From the NCBI RefSeq assembly GCF_002257585.1, contig NZ_CP022743.1, positions 4,836,001-4,900,000 on the forward strand: DNA of 64,000 bases, read 5' to 3'. Below, piece by piece: positions 43,533 to 53,378 of this stretch (the first letter of the stretch is position 1; every line of letters starts with the position of its first letter). The notes under the pieces were generated by a model. It was not told where the DNA came from and searched no databases. It saw only the letters and a program-made list of their open reading frames with translations. Position numbers and translations under genes: made by a program. This stretch comes from Mucilaginibacter xinganensis. Lineage in GTDB: Bacteria; Bacteroidota; Bacteroidia; Sphingobacteriales; Sphingobacteriaceae.

Positions 43533-44228
43533 TCAAAGCGTAAAGGTAATTTTTATCCCGGGAATATATGAAAAAGCAGAAGTTTGGGCATAGGTAACCG
43601 GCTGATTGATCAGTCCGGGAGTAACCCGCATCGAAAAGTTATTATCGAGGGTATAGCTGTGAATAAATTTTGCATCAATATAAGCGTCAACCGCATTAAT
43701 GCCCCAAAAAACAACAGCACCCAGTATGCATAGGTCGCGGTTACGGCGATAAGCGTCTTTGGCATCATAAATCGCCTGATCCTGGACGTTTGCCGCCTTA
43801 TATTGCATGTATTCCGCATAGTAAGGATCTCCGGGAGCGGGTACAACCAAATGATTCCGGTATATAGACAGCTGCAAAAATTCCTTATAATATTTTGCGT
43901 TGAAGGCAATACCTGCCCCAAATGAACCAAGCACACCATATATAATCGGCACTTTCCAGATCTTATGATTATATACCTGCCCCCAGCCCGGAATAATTAA
44001 CGACCTCATTACTGCCTTATGCGGGCTATGCAAAGTATCGGGATGGTAAACTTTTGCCTTACGAATTTTGGGCACCTTAGACTGTACCACATCAGTGTCC
44101 TGCCGGCTGGCTTTAAGCGTATCCATTTTACTTTTTACAACTATTTTACCTGTTGTATCAGGGTTTTGAGCCCTTGCAGTAAAAATAAATCCGGCCAGAA
44201 GCCAGATAGTCAGCAAATATTTATACAT
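43533..44228 (-). CDS. DUF5683 membrane or outer-membrane protein
   Basis: A 231-residue protein with a signal peptide (residues 1-20, ending A-R-A-Q), a Lys/Asp/Thr-rich linker and then S-L-I-I-P-G-W-G-Q-V-Y-N-H-K, the DUF5683 signature, followed by hydrophobic segments near residues 95-120 and 160-180. Function is unknown. Its fixed place between parB and dapB in Bacteroidota suggests an envelope role. It is followed by 80 bases before dapB. Confidence 0.9.
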   Translation of the reverse strand: MYKYLLTIWLLAGFIFTARAQNPDTTGKIVVKSKMDTLKASRQDTDVVQSKVPKIRKAKVYHPDTLHSPHKAVMRSLIIPGWGQVYNHKIWKVPIIYGVLGSFGAGIAFNAKYYKEFLQLSIYRNHLVVPAPGDPYYAEYMQYKAANVQDQAIYDAKDAYRRNRDLCILGAVVFWGINAVDAYIDAKFIHSYTLDNNFSMRVTPGLINQPVTYAQTSAFSYIPGIKITFTL

Positions 44229-44267
44229 CTGTTATATTAAAAACCTTTTGATTCAAAGGGATGAAGT

Positions 44268-45182
44268 TTACCAATCCATAATTTCGAGGATACGGTTAAG
44301 ATCGCTTTCTGATAGAAAAGGGATCTCAATAGTACCCCGGCCCTGCCCGGCTATTTTCAATTTAACCCGGGTGCTAAATTTAGAGGCCAGGTCATCCTGT
44401 ATTTTTTGAACCTGGAAAGAGATCGGCTCAGGTTGTTTTCCTTCCTTTTTTATAGGAGACCTTTGCATTTCACGAACCAGTTCTTCTGTTTTACGAACGG
44501 ATAAACCCTGTTGAATAATATGTTGATGCAGATATATTTGTTTGGCGGGGTCATCAATGGTTATCAGCGCCCTGGCATGGCCCATAGTTATCTCATTATC
44601 ACGAATGGATTTCTGGATAGCGGGCGGCAGCTTCAACAAGCGCAGGTAATTGGTTACGGTTGAACGGTTTTTACTTACCCGCACACCTAACTCTTCCTGT
44701 TTAAGGCTGCATTCTTCCAGCATGCGCTGCAAGCTTATAGCCACTTCAATGGCATTCAGGTCTTCACGCTGAATATTTTCAATAAGCGCCATTTCCAGCA
44801 TCTGCTGATCATTGGCAGAGCGGATATAGGCAGGGATCTGTGTTAAGCCTGCTAGTTTTGAAGCACGAAAGCGGCGCTCGCCCGAGATCAGCTGGTAACT
44901 GTGGGCATTTAAACGCCTAACCGTAATGGGCTGGATAAGCCCCTGCAATTTTATAGAATCGGCCAGTTCAGCCAGGGCCTGCTGGTCAAAATCCGTACGG
45001 GGCTGAAAGGGGTTAACCTCTATCTCTGATAATTTTATCTCGTTTACTGAACCAGGGTTGTTACCTGCAGGTTCTGATAAAACACTTGCCTTATTGTGAT
45101 TTTGATTTTGGTTAACACTTTCCGAGTCATTCAACAATGCACTTAATCCTCTTCCTAATGCGTTTCTTTTTTCTGCACTCAT
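44268..45182 (-). CDS. parB: ParB, chromosome partition protein
   Basis: A 304-residue ParB/Spo0J-type CTPase and DNA-binding protein. It has the N-terminal G-L-S-A-L-L-N region, Box I (N-P-F-Q-P-R), the CTP-binding G-E-R-R-F-R-A-S motif, a helix-turn-helix (R-V-S-K-N-R-S-T-V-T-N-Y-L-R) and a C-terminal dimerisation part. It loads onto parS sites near the origin and spreads as clamps. Together with parA it forms the chromosome partition unit; no clear parS site was seen in this window. Confidence 0.96.
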   Translation of the reverse strand: MSAEKRNALGRGLSALLNDSESVNQNQNHNKASVLSEPAGNNPGSVNEIKLSEIEVNPFQPRTDFDQQALAELADSIKLQGLIQPITVRRLNAHSYQLISGERRFRASKLAGLTQIPAYIRSANDQQMLEMALIENIQREDLNAIEVAISLQRMLEECSLKQEELGVRVSKNRSTVTNYLRLLKLPPAIQKSIRDNEITMGHARALITIDDPAKQIYLHQHIIQQGLSVRKTEELVREMQRSPIKKEGKQPEPISFQVQKIQDDLASKFSTRVKLKIAGQGRGTIEIPFLSESDLNRILEIMDW

Positions 45183-45188
45183 CTTTTA

Positions 45189-45992
45189 TTATACTATCGC
45201 TGTGTTTGTGGTGGTTTCTTCTTTAACCAAACCATTCTTGCGTAAAATCTCGCGGGCCAGGTTTAAATAATTGATGGCGCCTTTACTGGTGGCATCATGC
45301 ATAATCACCGAAATTCCAAAACTTGGTGCCTCGCTCAATCGTGTATTACGCTGAATAATGGTATCAAATACCATATCTTCAAAGTGGCTTCTAACCTCTT
45401 CAACCACCTGGTTAGACAAGCGCAGCCTTACATCATACATGGTTAATAAAATACCTTCTATCTCCAGTTTTGGGTTTAACCTTGATTGAACAATTTTTAT
45501 GGTGTTTAACAGCTTGCCCAAACCTTCCAACGCAAAATACTCGCATTGTACCGGGATAATAACAGAATCGGCAGCTGTTAAAGCATTTATAGTGATCAAA
45601 CCTAATGATGGTGAACAGTCAATGATAATGAAGTCATAATCATCACGAATACTGTTAAGCACCGCCTTCATTTTATATTCACGATCGGTAAGATTTATCA
45701 TTTCAATCTCGGCACCTACCAGGTCAATATGTGCCGGCAGGAGGTCGAGATTAGGCGTGTCGGTTTTCTGAATAGCCTCGCGGGGATCGATCTGATTTAT
45801 AATGCACTCGTAAATGCTATTCTTTATATTCCTTGGATCAAACCCAATACCCGAGGTTGAATTAGCTTGCGGATCGGCGTCAACCAATAATGTTTTAAAC
45901 TCCAATACGGCTAAACTTGCGGCCAGGTTTATGGATGATGTAGTTTTACCCACACCGCCTTTTTGATTGGCCAAAGCAATAATTTTACTCAT
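45189..45992 (-). CDS. parA: ParA, chromosome partition ATPase (Soj)
   Basis: A 267-residue deviant Walker ATPase: A-N-Q-K-G-G-V-G-K-T-T-S-S-I-N-L at the start, L-V-D-A-D-P-Q-A-N-S-T-S-G and I-I-D-C-S-P-S-L-G. The ATP-bound dimer binds DNA and moves ParB-parS complexes. It starts the parAB unit, with 6 bases between it and parB. The 279 bases upstream are shared with the divergent FMN reductase and show nothing recognised beyond AT-rich promoter-like sequence. Confidence 0.97.
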   Translation of the reverse strand: MSKIIALANQKGGVGKTTSSINLAASLAVLEFKTLLVDADPQANSTSGIGFDPRNIKNSIYECIINQIDPREAIQKTDTPNLDLLPAHIDLVGAEIEMINLTDREYKMKAVLNSIRDDYDFIIIDCSPSLGLITINALTAADSVIIPVQCEYFALEGLGKLLNTIKIVQSRLNPKLEIEGILLTMYDVRLRLSNQVVEEVRSHFEDMVFDTIIQRNTRLSEAPSFGISVIMHDATSKGAINYLNLAREILRKNGLVKEETTTNTAIV

Positions 45993-46271
45993 TTTATATG
46001 TTAAAAAATTTATAAATGGGTTTTAATAGCAACGAAATATAGGAACTGAACTTTATACTTTCCTAAACTTTTTGGTGCGCGATAAAGATACAGATTTAAA
46101 TAATTCAGAAATCCACAGGTTTTGCCTATTTACAAACAAAGTTAAGGCCTAATGCAAAGAAATATTTTATAAAAACTTATTTATCATCTCTAAGATTACA
46201 AAACTTCGTAAGTGTTTACATGATTATTTGTTTACTTTGTTCTGCTGTGAATAAATATCACTATTCACTAC

Positions 46272-46811
46272 ATGCCGTTTAAATCAATGCTTACTACCAT
46301 CATATCATCCACAAATCGCCCCAACAGTTCAACTTATAAACTGGCGCAATATTACCAGCAAAGGTTGAAGGAAAAAGGTTGCGTTGCAGGTATACTTTCA
46401 CTTAGTCAATTACCGGCAAATATTATTGAAAGCGACCTGTACGGTAAACGCAGTGCCGCGTTTCAGCCCGTACAGGATATTGTTTCGCAAACAGAAAAAT
46501 TCTTGTTTATTATCCCTGAGTACAACGGTAGTTTCCCGGGCGTTTTAAAAGTTTTTATGGATGCCTGCGATTTTCCCGAAAGCTTTTACGACAAAAAAGC
46601 AGCACTTACTGGTTTGTCATCCGGCAAGTATGGCAACATTCGCGGCATTGATCATTTTACCGGTGTGTGCCATTATATGCACCTGCAGGTAATGCCGTTA
46701 AAAATCCACATCGGCAGCATCAACAAAGAGTTTGATGCTGATAATAAGCTCTTTCAACCTGACACCCTAAAGTTTACCGATGAGCAAATGGATAAATTTA
46801 TTTTGTTCTAA
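46272..46811 (+). CDS. NAD(P)H-dependent FMN reductase family protein
   Basis: A 179-residue flavodoxin-like protein (174 if it starts at the second Met, 46287). The FMN-phosphate loop is I-I-S-S-T-N-R-P-N-S-S-T, and F-I-I-P-E-Y-N-G-S-F-P-G-V-L-K is the P-E-Y-N motif of the NADPH-dependent FMN reductase group that includes azoreductase-like and chromate reductase enzymes. It reduces FMN, quinones or azo compounds with NAD(P)H. Physiological substrate is unknown. It is convergent with the VIT gene, and a hairpin lies between them. Confidence 0.9.
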   Translation: MPFKSMLTTIISSTNRPNSSTYKLAQYYQQRLKEKGCVAGILSLSQLPANIIESDLYGKRSAAFQPVQDIVSQTEKFLFIIPEYNGSFPGVLKVFMDACDFPESFYDKKAALTGLSSGKYGNIRGIDHFTGVCHYMHLQVMPLKIHIGSINKEFDADNKLFQPDTLKFTDEQMDKFILF

Positions 46812-46832
46812 ATTATCGTCCCCGGTAATTTT

Positions 46833-46858
46833 GCCTGCCTTTCTGAGTTTTGGCAGGC
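46833..46858. terminator. Hairpin between convergent genes, likely terminator
   Basis: Perfect 7-bp arms GCCTGCC (46833-46839) and GGCAGGC (46852-46858) lie between the stops of the FMN reductase and VIT genes. There is only a weak T run on either side. Confidence 0.5.
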
Positions 46859-46873
46859 TTGTATAGTAAAACG

Positions 46874-47581
46874 TTACGCTGCATTAATCAATTTAGCCAT
46901 TATAAACGCAGCGGCAGCTGCCAGGGCGCCAATAAACAGCACCTTAACTGCGCCTAAAAATGCAGGCTGCCCTGTAACTTTGCTTTTGAAATATCCGAAA
47001 ACAAACAGGCAAACCATCGTTATACCGCAGGAATAATATAATGCAGTTTGCGAATCATGCTCAAAAAAATAGGGTGAAAGCGGAATAATACCGCCAACAA
47101 TGTAGGAAACACCTATAGTTATTGCGCTTTGGGTAGCGCGGTTGGCCAGTGGTTTTTCCAGGCCAAGTTCATACCGCATCATAAAATCAACCCACTTGTC
47201 TTTATCTTTTGCCATTTCATCTGCGATTTGATGCTGCAAATGTTCAGACAGCCCAAAATCAGCAAACACCTCTCTTACTTCCTGCTTTTCCTGCTCGGGT
47301 ACCCGTTCAATTTCTTCATACTCGCGCTTTAGTTCAGATGTGTAGTGATCAGATTCTGTGCGTCCGGCCAAAAAACCACCAAGCCCCATGGCAATAGAAC
47401 CGGCAACAATTTCGGCTATACCAGCTGTTACTACAATTCCCGAAGAATTCACTGCACCGCTCAAGCCGGCGGCAAGCGCAAAAGGAACGGTTAATCCATC
47501 GGACATGCCGATAACGATATCACGAATAGTATCGGAGCTTTTTAAATGTTGTTCATGATGCATTGCTAAATGTACAACCAT
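46874..47581 (-). CDS. VIT1/CCC1-family transporter
   Basis: A 235-residue protein with five predicted helices. The first has D-I-V-I-G-M-S-D-G-L-T-V-P-F-A-L-A, the family signature, with E-I-V-A-G-S-I-A-M-G in the second. A cytoplasmic, Glu-rich helical part (about 80-130) fits the metal-binding domain of plant VIT1. Relatives export Fe2+ or Mn2+ from the cytoplasm. The start at 47563 (M-H-H-E-Q-H) is an alternative. Iron or manganese detoxification is the likely role. Confidence 0.9.
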   Translation of the reverse strand: MVVHLAMHHEQHLKSSDTIRDIVIGMSDGLTVPFALAAGLSGAVNSSGIVVTAGIAEIVAGSIAMGLGGFLAGRTESDHYTSELKREYEEIERVPEQEKQEVREVFADFGLSEHLQHQIADEMAKDKDKWVDFMMRYELGLEKPLANRATQSAITIGVSYIVGGIIPLSPYFFEHDSQTALYYSCGITMVCLFVFGYFKSKVTGQPAFLGAVKVLFIGALAAAAAFIMAKLINAA

Positions 47582-47705
47582 AGCGGAACACCATCATTAT
47601 AAATGCACAATTTATGATTAGTCTTAATTAAATGCTGCTGAATTTTATAAATAAAAGACTTGAATTTTATTTTCGCGAAATAACCAGTGAGTCAAAAAGC
47701 CCTAC

Positions 47706-49646
47706 TCACCGTAAAATATATACCCACCCTGAACGCTTTGGCGTATTATTTTTAAGGTCAATGATGTAGTAATAGGTCCCTCCGGGCAGGACCGCGCCAT
47801 TATATTTACCGTCCCAGGCTTTAGCGTAACCTGTACTTTGATATACTTTTTGGCCATATCTATTAAAAACCATAATACTACTTTCGGGGTACGTTATTAA
47901 AGCCTCTATATTCCAGGTATCATTAACGCCATCGTTATTTGGTGAGAATGCATTAGGCACGGTTATTTTCTTATAAACCCGCACAAAAACATTGCTGCTA
48001 ACGGTACCACAATTTTGTGACACTATATGCAGGGTATAAGTAATATCATCAGCCGGACTAGCGGTGGGGGTTAATAAGTTAGGATTATCAAGCGCAGTTG
48101 CTGGTGTCCAATAAACATTGGTAATTTCATCTCCCTTTATGATTCCGTTCAGCTTTACCGACTGCCCCTGAAAGATGTTTTTATTGCCACCACCATCGGC
48201 AACCGGATTTTGTCTAACGGTTACGGTTACTGTTTTTGAATCATCGTTACACCCATCATTACTAACATCAACATTGTAAGTTGTAGTTTCAAGCGGCCTT
48301 GCTACCGGATTGGGGATATCATCGTGATCCAACCCAGTGGACGGTGTCCATTTATAGTACAAACCTCCAGAAGCGCTGAGTTGTGTGCCCTCACCTGCAC
48401 AAACTGCAATATTATTACTAATGCCAGCTACAATTTTTGGTGCAATTTTAACCTGTACATGTACAGGTGCGGCGGAGCATCCTCTATCAGATGTTGCTAC
48501 CACTGTATAAATACCTTCATTTGCCCGGGTAACATTGTTAATTACAAGCGGATTTTGAGTTGTTGATGCAAGGTTAGGCCCCGACCAAACGTAAGTTACG
48601 CCGCCAGTAGCTGTCAGCGTCAGCTGATTTCCCTCACAAAATATTTGAGGGTCAATCGGTCGCACTACTGGCAGCGGAATTACATTAACGGTTAAAGGCG
48701 GCGAGTAAACCCGGCAATTAACCGATGAAATATCCGAACCGTTTGACACGCCAAGCCGGTATTGATAAACACCTTTAATTGCGTTATTAAATGATGGAAA
48801 ATAAGCATTGGTATTTGCGCCTCCTATATCTGTCCACCCACTCCCGTTCGTATTAACCTGCCATTGCAGCACCGGATTATTGCCGGTAACACTTGCCTTT
48901 AGTGTATAGGTAGCCGTTTGCCCTTCGCACAATTCCTGTGAAGGCTGCCCGGTTGACGTTCCGAAACCTGATTGAATAAGCGGCCCACAGGCGCGGAAGG
49001 TAATATCATCCAGTGCCAGATCGTTACCGCATCCACCAGGAGCGTTGTTTATCATTTTTACAATAACGCTGGTAACATTTGCAGGCGTAGTGAAAAATGT
49101 TCCATATTGTTTCCATTTAACATCGTCCGTTGGCACAATATCGCCCGTATTATAGGTCTTAAGGACCTCGCCGGTAGTGGTTTCAATAGAAAAAGTAATA
49201 TTAGGCCGGGTAGAAGCGCCACCGCAGGCCGAGGGAAGGATTAGATTAACGATATAGGCTGCAAATTCGTAGGTGGTATTGGGGCAAAGCTGACCAGCGT
49301 CTGCCTTTTGCGTGTAAAACAAGCCGGGATTGTTTGATGCGTTTACAATCATCATATAACCGTTTGGATTTCCGGTATGATCGGTTCCTAAAGCATGCCA
49401 GGTATTGGCAAAGCAGCCATCGGTGTGGCTGGCTATGGTGTAGCTTCCGTCATCGGGGCAGTCATTCCCAACAAAATTATAATTGGTTACGCCTGTGCCT
49501 AACCCTGTCCCCTGTCCAGTACCTGAACCAAAATCCTGGTTAATGACCGGATCACCCAGACTGCCGGTGCAAACCTGCGCCAAGCCCTGCAGAGCAAACG
49601 CCATACCTGTTACCAGAAAAAATAATTTTAGCCAAATAGGTCTCAT
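47706..49646 (-). CDS. Secreted Ig/PKD-type protein with T9SS type B sorting domain
   Basis: The start at 49646 gives a signal peptide ending G-L-A-Q; the open frame reaches 21 codons further. The 646-residue product has an N-terminal beta-sandwich domain with a Cys pattern (about 20-220), several Ig-like or PKD-like repeats (P-x-V-C-E-G-x-x-x-x-L-x-A-x-G-G type near 320-520) and a C-terminal domain V-P-N-A-F-S-P-N-N-D-G-V-N-D then F-N-R-Y-G-Q-K-V and G-T-Y-Y-Y-I-I, the gliding motility-associated (type B) sorting signal of the type IX system. It is therefore exported across the outer membrane and may stay on the cell surface, perhaps as an adhesin. Confidence 0.92.
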   Translation of the reverse strand: MRPIWLKLFFLVTGMAFALQGLAQVCTGSLGDPVINQDFGSGTGQGTGLGTGVTNYNFVGNDCPDDGSYTIASHTDGCFANTWHALGTDHTGNPNGYMMIVNASNNPGLFYTQKADAGQLCPNTTYEFAAYIVNLILPSACGGASTRPNITFSIETTTGEVLKTYNTGDIVPTDDVKWKQYGTFFTTPANVTSVIVKMINNAPGGCGNDLALDDITFRACGPLIQSGFGTSTGQPSQELCEGQTATYTLKASVTGNNPVLQWQVNTNGSGWTDIGGANTNAYFPSFNNAIKGVYQYRLGVSNGSDISSVNCRVYSPPLTVNVIPLPVVRPIDPQIFCEGNQLTLTATGGVTYVWSGPNLASTTQNPLVINNVTRANEGIYTVVATSDRGCSAAPVHVQVKIAPKIVAGISNNIAVCAGEGTQLSASGGLYYKWTPSTGLDHDDIPNPVARPLETTTYNVDVSNDGCNDDSKTVTVTVRQNPVADGGGNKNIFQGQSVKLNGIIKGDEITNVYWTPATALDNPNLLTPTASPADDITYTLHIVSQNCGTVSSNVFVRVYKKITVPNAFSPNNDGVNDTWNIEALITYPESSIMVFNRYGQKVYQSTGYAKAWDGKYNGAVLPGGTYYYIIDLKNNTPKRSGWVYILR

Positions 49647-49824
49647 CAACAGGAAAATAACGCCTGGGATTGGTTTAAATTCAAAAGTAGTGTAATTACA
49701 CAGTCCCATGGAGAAAATTTAGAAAAACTGCTGATTATTAGCAAAGTTGATACAGAAAGCAGTATTTTTCCCTTCCAAAAACAAAAAAATAGCTTCCGGG
49801 TTTAAATTTAAGCTATTCAGCTAC

Positions 49825-51144
49825 ATGATGAGGTACCGCAACGCATTATTCACTATTACAACCGGGGTAATTATTACCGGTTGTTCCTTAAAAAGACCTG
49901 ATCCGGCTAAAGCTGATGCTGTCACTACGCCGTCCGGGCAACCGGTTAAATTAGCGGCTCCCTACCAAACGAAATCAACACGAAATTTTTGTGAAGTGAT
50001 TGGGTGGCCAAAAGGCAAACTGCCCATTGCTCCCGCAGGGTTTAAAGTGAATTTATATGCTGATGGATTAGATAACCCCCGAAATATTTATGTAACACCC
50101 AATGGTGACATTTTGGTATCAGAAGCCAATACCGAAATCAGCGGAATAAAAAGAGTTGGCGCAAACATTATTGGTGCAAGCGCTTCACAAAATTACAACA
50201 AGAGCGCAAACCGGGTTACCTTGCTAAGAGACACCAACGGCGATGGTATAGCTGATATAAAAAAGATCTTTTTAAGCGGATTGAATAAGCCTTATGGAAT
50301 GCTTATTTTAAATGGCTGGTTTTATGTAGCCAATACTGACGCTTTATGGCGTTATCCCTACAAAGCCGGCCAAACCGGGATAACCGGCCGGGGACAAAAA
50401 ATACTTAACCTGCCTGCAGGCGGTTACAATAACCATTGGACGCGAAATTTAAGAGCCAATAAAGACGGAAGCAAGATCTATATTTCGGTAGGATCAGGAA
50501 CCAACGATGCCGAGCATGGTATGGAGGTGGAAGCCCGCAGAGCTGATATCCTGGAAATAGACCCTGATGGTAAACATGAGCAGATATATGCCGCCGGCCT
50601 GCGAAATCCGGCGGGTCTTGATTTTGAACCAGCCACCAATGTGTTGTTTACCGCTGTTAATGAGCGCGACGATTTGGGCGATAACCTGGTACCCGATTAC
50701 TTAACAAGCGTAAAAGAAAATGGCTTTTACGGCTGGCCGTTTGCCTACTTTGGAAAACATGAAGACCCTGATCATATAGGTGAACGACCTGACCTGGTAA
50801 GAAAATCAATTACACCGGATCTGGCTCTGGGTTCGCATACCGCTTCACTGGGATTAGCCTTTTATACGGGCAATAAATTTCCTGCAAAGTACCATGGCGG
50901 CGCATTTATTGGGCAGCACGGGTCATGGAACAGTTCAAAACTGGTTGGTTATAAGGTGGTGTTCGCGCCATTCATCAATGGCAAACCTAATGGTGCACTT
51001 GAAGATTTTTTAACCGGCTTTGTTGCTGATGAGGCCAAAGGCAAAGTATATGGCCGCCCGGTAGGGGTTGCCGTTTTGCCGGATGGGACAATATTGGTGG
51101 CCGATGACACCAGCAACAGGATTTGGCGGGTATCGGCGCTATAG
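49825..51144 (+). CDS. PQQ-type sugar dehydrogenase / sorbosone dehydrogenase family lipoprotein
   Basis: The ATG at 49825 gives a lipoprotein signal (I-I-T-G-C-S-L-K-R); upstream codons open only from TTG. The 439-residue product is a beta-propeller with G-L-D-N-P-R-N-I-Y-V, R-N-L-R-A-N-K-D-G-S-K and H-G-S-W-N-S-S-K, as in the soluble aldose/L-sorbosone dehydrogenase group. Relatives bind PQQ and calcium and oxidise sugars in the periplasm. PQQ synthesis genes are not in the window, so the cofactor may come from outside. A TonB-dependent receptor gene follows after 100 bases. Confidence 0.87.
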   Translation: MMRYRNALFTITTGVIITGCSLKRPDPAKADAVTTPSGQPVKLAAPYQTKSTRNFCEVIGWPKGKLPIAPAGFKVNLYADGLDNPRNIYVTPNGDILVSEANTEISGIKRVGANIIGASASQNYNKSANRVTLLRDTNGDGIADIKKIFLSGLNKPYGMLILNGWFYVANTDALWRYPYKAGQTGITGRGQKILNLPAGGYNNHWTRNLRANKDGSKIYISVGSGTNDAEHGMEVEARRADILEIDPDGKHEQIYAAGLRNPAGLDFEPATNVLFTAVNERDDLGDNLVPDYLTSVKENGFYGWPFAYFGKHEDPDHIGERPDLVRKSITPDLALGSHTASLGLAFYTGNKFPAKYHGGAFIGQHGSWNSSKLVGYKVVFAPFINGKPNGALEDFLTGFVADEAKGKVYGRPVGVAVLPDGTILVADDTSNRIWRVSAL

Positions 51145-51244
51145 AAAATACCGGCCGCTCTCCTGTTGATCATACACATGGAGTGATACAAAGCATCATT
51201 ACTTTTACATTTAAATAAGCTATTTTTGAGGCCCAATTACTTCA

Positions 51245-53332
51245 ATGATTAAACACTGCCTTAGCTTATTTTTTACGCTTGCCGCTGCATTAGGTGCTCA
51301 TGCCCAAAACGATCCTTTAAAGCATAAAAACGATACAATTAAACAACTGGAACCTGTTATTGTAAGGGGTTACTTATCTGACCAGCCATTGCTGAGCGTT
51401 CCAGCGTCGGTAAGCACCATCAGCAAGGCGCAATTAAGCGTACAGCCTGATAATTCATTTGTTTCGGCGCTCAACAGTGTGCCCGGCGTAAGGGCGGAGG
51501 AAAGGTCGCCGGGAAGCTACAGGCTATCAATCAGGGGAAGCCTGTTGCGTTCGCCCTTTGGGATCCGGGACGTTAAGGTTTACTATGACGAAATACCGCT
51601 TACAGATGCAGGCGGGAACACTTATCTGAATGCCATTGACATCAACGCCATTAATCATATCGAGATCTTGAAAGGTCCTGATGGCAGTTTGTTTGGCGCT
51701 AATTCAGGCGGGGTGGTTTTATTAAGCCCGGTGAACCGGCGTTCCGATAGTAATTTTGTATCACTGGGGCTAAACGGCGGCTCGTATGGCCTGGTGCATG
51801 AAAACGCAGCTTTACAAAACCAGTCGGGCAATTATCGTTTAAATTTAAACCAGGGATATGAAAGCTATGGCGGTTACCGGCAACACAGCTATATGCAGCG
51901 CCATTTTATCCAGGCAGTAAATCGCTGGACGTATGCCGGCAAGGACGAATTGCGCGCACTGGCTTTTTATTCTGATTTGAACTATCAAACACCCGGCGGA
52001 CTAACATTGGCACAGTACCAAACTAATCCGCAATCTGCAAGACTGCCTACGAAATTTACTCCTGGCGCTATTGATCAAAAAATTGGTATTGGCACTAAAA
52101 CGCTGCTGGGCGGTGTAGTGAATGAGCTGCACCTAAGCAACAGGCTCAGAAATGTGCTTTCTGTTTTTGGTACTTATGTTGACTTTTCAAATCCGTTTAT
52201 CACTAATTACGAACAACGTTATGAAGGCACCTACGGCCTGCGAACTTATTTTGAGTTCAGCAGCGAAAAACATATCAATTACGGCTGGAAGCTAAATTTG
52301 GGCGTGGAATGGCAGCAGACCAATGCGGACATCAATAACTATGGTAACCGTAAAGGCATAAGGGATACTGCCCAAACGCTCGACAAGATCAACACCAACC
52401 AACATTTCTTTTTTACGCGATATGCCTTTGACTTTTATAAGCGCTGGCATGCTGAAGCGGCACTGAGCCTTAATTTTTATGATTATAACTTCAGGAACGT
52501 TTATCCATATGTAGAAGGGGGATTTACCAACCGGCACTTCACCCCTCAGCTGATGCCAAGGATAGCTATCTCATATGATGTAACGGATAACTTTATTTGG
52601 CGGGCCTCTGTAAGCCGCGGGTATTCAACCCCGACAACCGCCGAGATCAGGCCCACGAATAATATCATCAACACTAATTTACAGGCACAATCCGGGTGGA
52701 ACTATGAAACAGGGTTTCGCTTACGCAATGCTGACCAAAGTATGTTTTTAGATGCTTCGGTATTCTATTACATTTTGCAAAACGCTATTGTACGGCGTTT
52801 AACCGCTGGCGAAACGGAATATTACATTAATGCAGGCGGAACCCACCAGCCGGGGATTGAATTGTATTTTTCAGATTGGATCATCCGGCAAGATGGATCC
52901 GGCTTCATCAGGGGCCTGCAGTTTAATGAATCGTTAACGCTGAACAAATTTACTTTTAGCGGCAATTACCATGATGCCACAGCAAATTATTCAGGCAATA
53001 AATTAACCGGAGTTCCGGGGCAGGTGATCGTTTCAAGTTTACAGATTAAATTTCCGCAACGCCTTTACTTATTTGCAGAACACAACTATACCGGCCGCAT
53101 TCCGCTTACTGACGCCAATACGGTTTTTGCATCGCACTATAACCTTTTACAGGCAAGAGCAGGATGGCAATTTATTGTTAACACTAAAACTAAATTTGAT
53201 TTATATGCCGGCGCCGGCAACCTGCTCAATGAAAAATATAGCCTGGGAAATGATCTGAACGCCGTGGGCAACAGATATTATAACCCTGCGCCGCTGCGCA
53301 ATTATTTCATTGGCTTTAACGCAGGGTTTTAA
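51245..53332 (+). CDS. TonB-dependent outer-membrane receptor
   Basis: A 695-residue protein with a signal peptide (M-I-K-H-C-L-S-L-F-F-T-L-A-A-A-L-G-A), a plug domain (V-S-T-I-S-K-A-Q-L, R-L-S-I-R-G-S-L-L-R-S-P-F-G-I-R, I-E-I-L-K-G-P-D) and a 22-strand barrel ending in an aromatic residue (F-I-G-F-N-A-G-F). Without the CarboxypepD_reg N-terminal extension of SusC, it belongs to the FecA/IutA-like siderophore or cofactor receptor group. It may take up the cofactor or substrate used by the PQQ-type dehydrogenase next to it, an inference from position. No riboswitch was seen upstream. Confidence 0.93.
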   Translation: MIKHCLSLFFTLAAALGAHAQNDPLKHKNDTIKQLEPVIVRGYLSDQPLLSVPASVSTISKAQLSVQPDNSFVSALNSVPGVRAEERSPGSYRLSIRGSLLRSPFGIRDVKVYYDEIPLTDAGGNTYLNAIDINAINHIEILKGPDGSLFGANSGGVVLLSPVNRRSDSNFVSLGLNGGSYGLVHENAALQNQSGNYRLNLNQGYESYGGYRQHSYMQRHFIQAVNRWTYAGKDELRALAFYSDLNYQTPGGLTLAQYQTNPQSARLPTKFTPGAIDQKIGIGTKTLLGGVVNELHLSNRLRNVLSVFGTYVDFSNPFITNYEQRYEGTYGLRTYFEFSSEKHINYGWKLNLGVEWQQTNADINNYGNRKGIRDTAQTLDKINTNQHFFFTRYAFDFYKRWHAEAALSLNFYDYNFRNVYPYVEGGFTNRHFTPQLMPRIAISYDVTDNFIWRASVSRGYSTPTTAEIRPTNNIINTNLQAQSGWNYETGFRLRNADQSMFLDASVFYYILQNAIVRRLTAGETEYYINAGGTHQPGIELYFSDWIIRQDGSGFIRGLQFNESLTLNKFTFSGNYHDATANYSGNKLTGVPGQVIVSSLQIKFPQRLYLFAEHNYTGRIPLTDANTVFASHYNLLQARAGWQFIVNTKTKFDLYAGAGNLLNEKYSLGNDLNAVGNRYYNPAPLRNYFIGFNAGF

Positions 53333-53378
53333 TTTAATTAGCAACAAAAGCAACCTCAAATGCCCTTGTTACGGTTTG

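Noticed and set aside
45993-46271. Search for parS sites around parAB
   Set aside because: No clear TGTTnCACGTGnAACA-like palindrome was found here; CACGTG cores near 5712 and 35258 lack the flanking arms.
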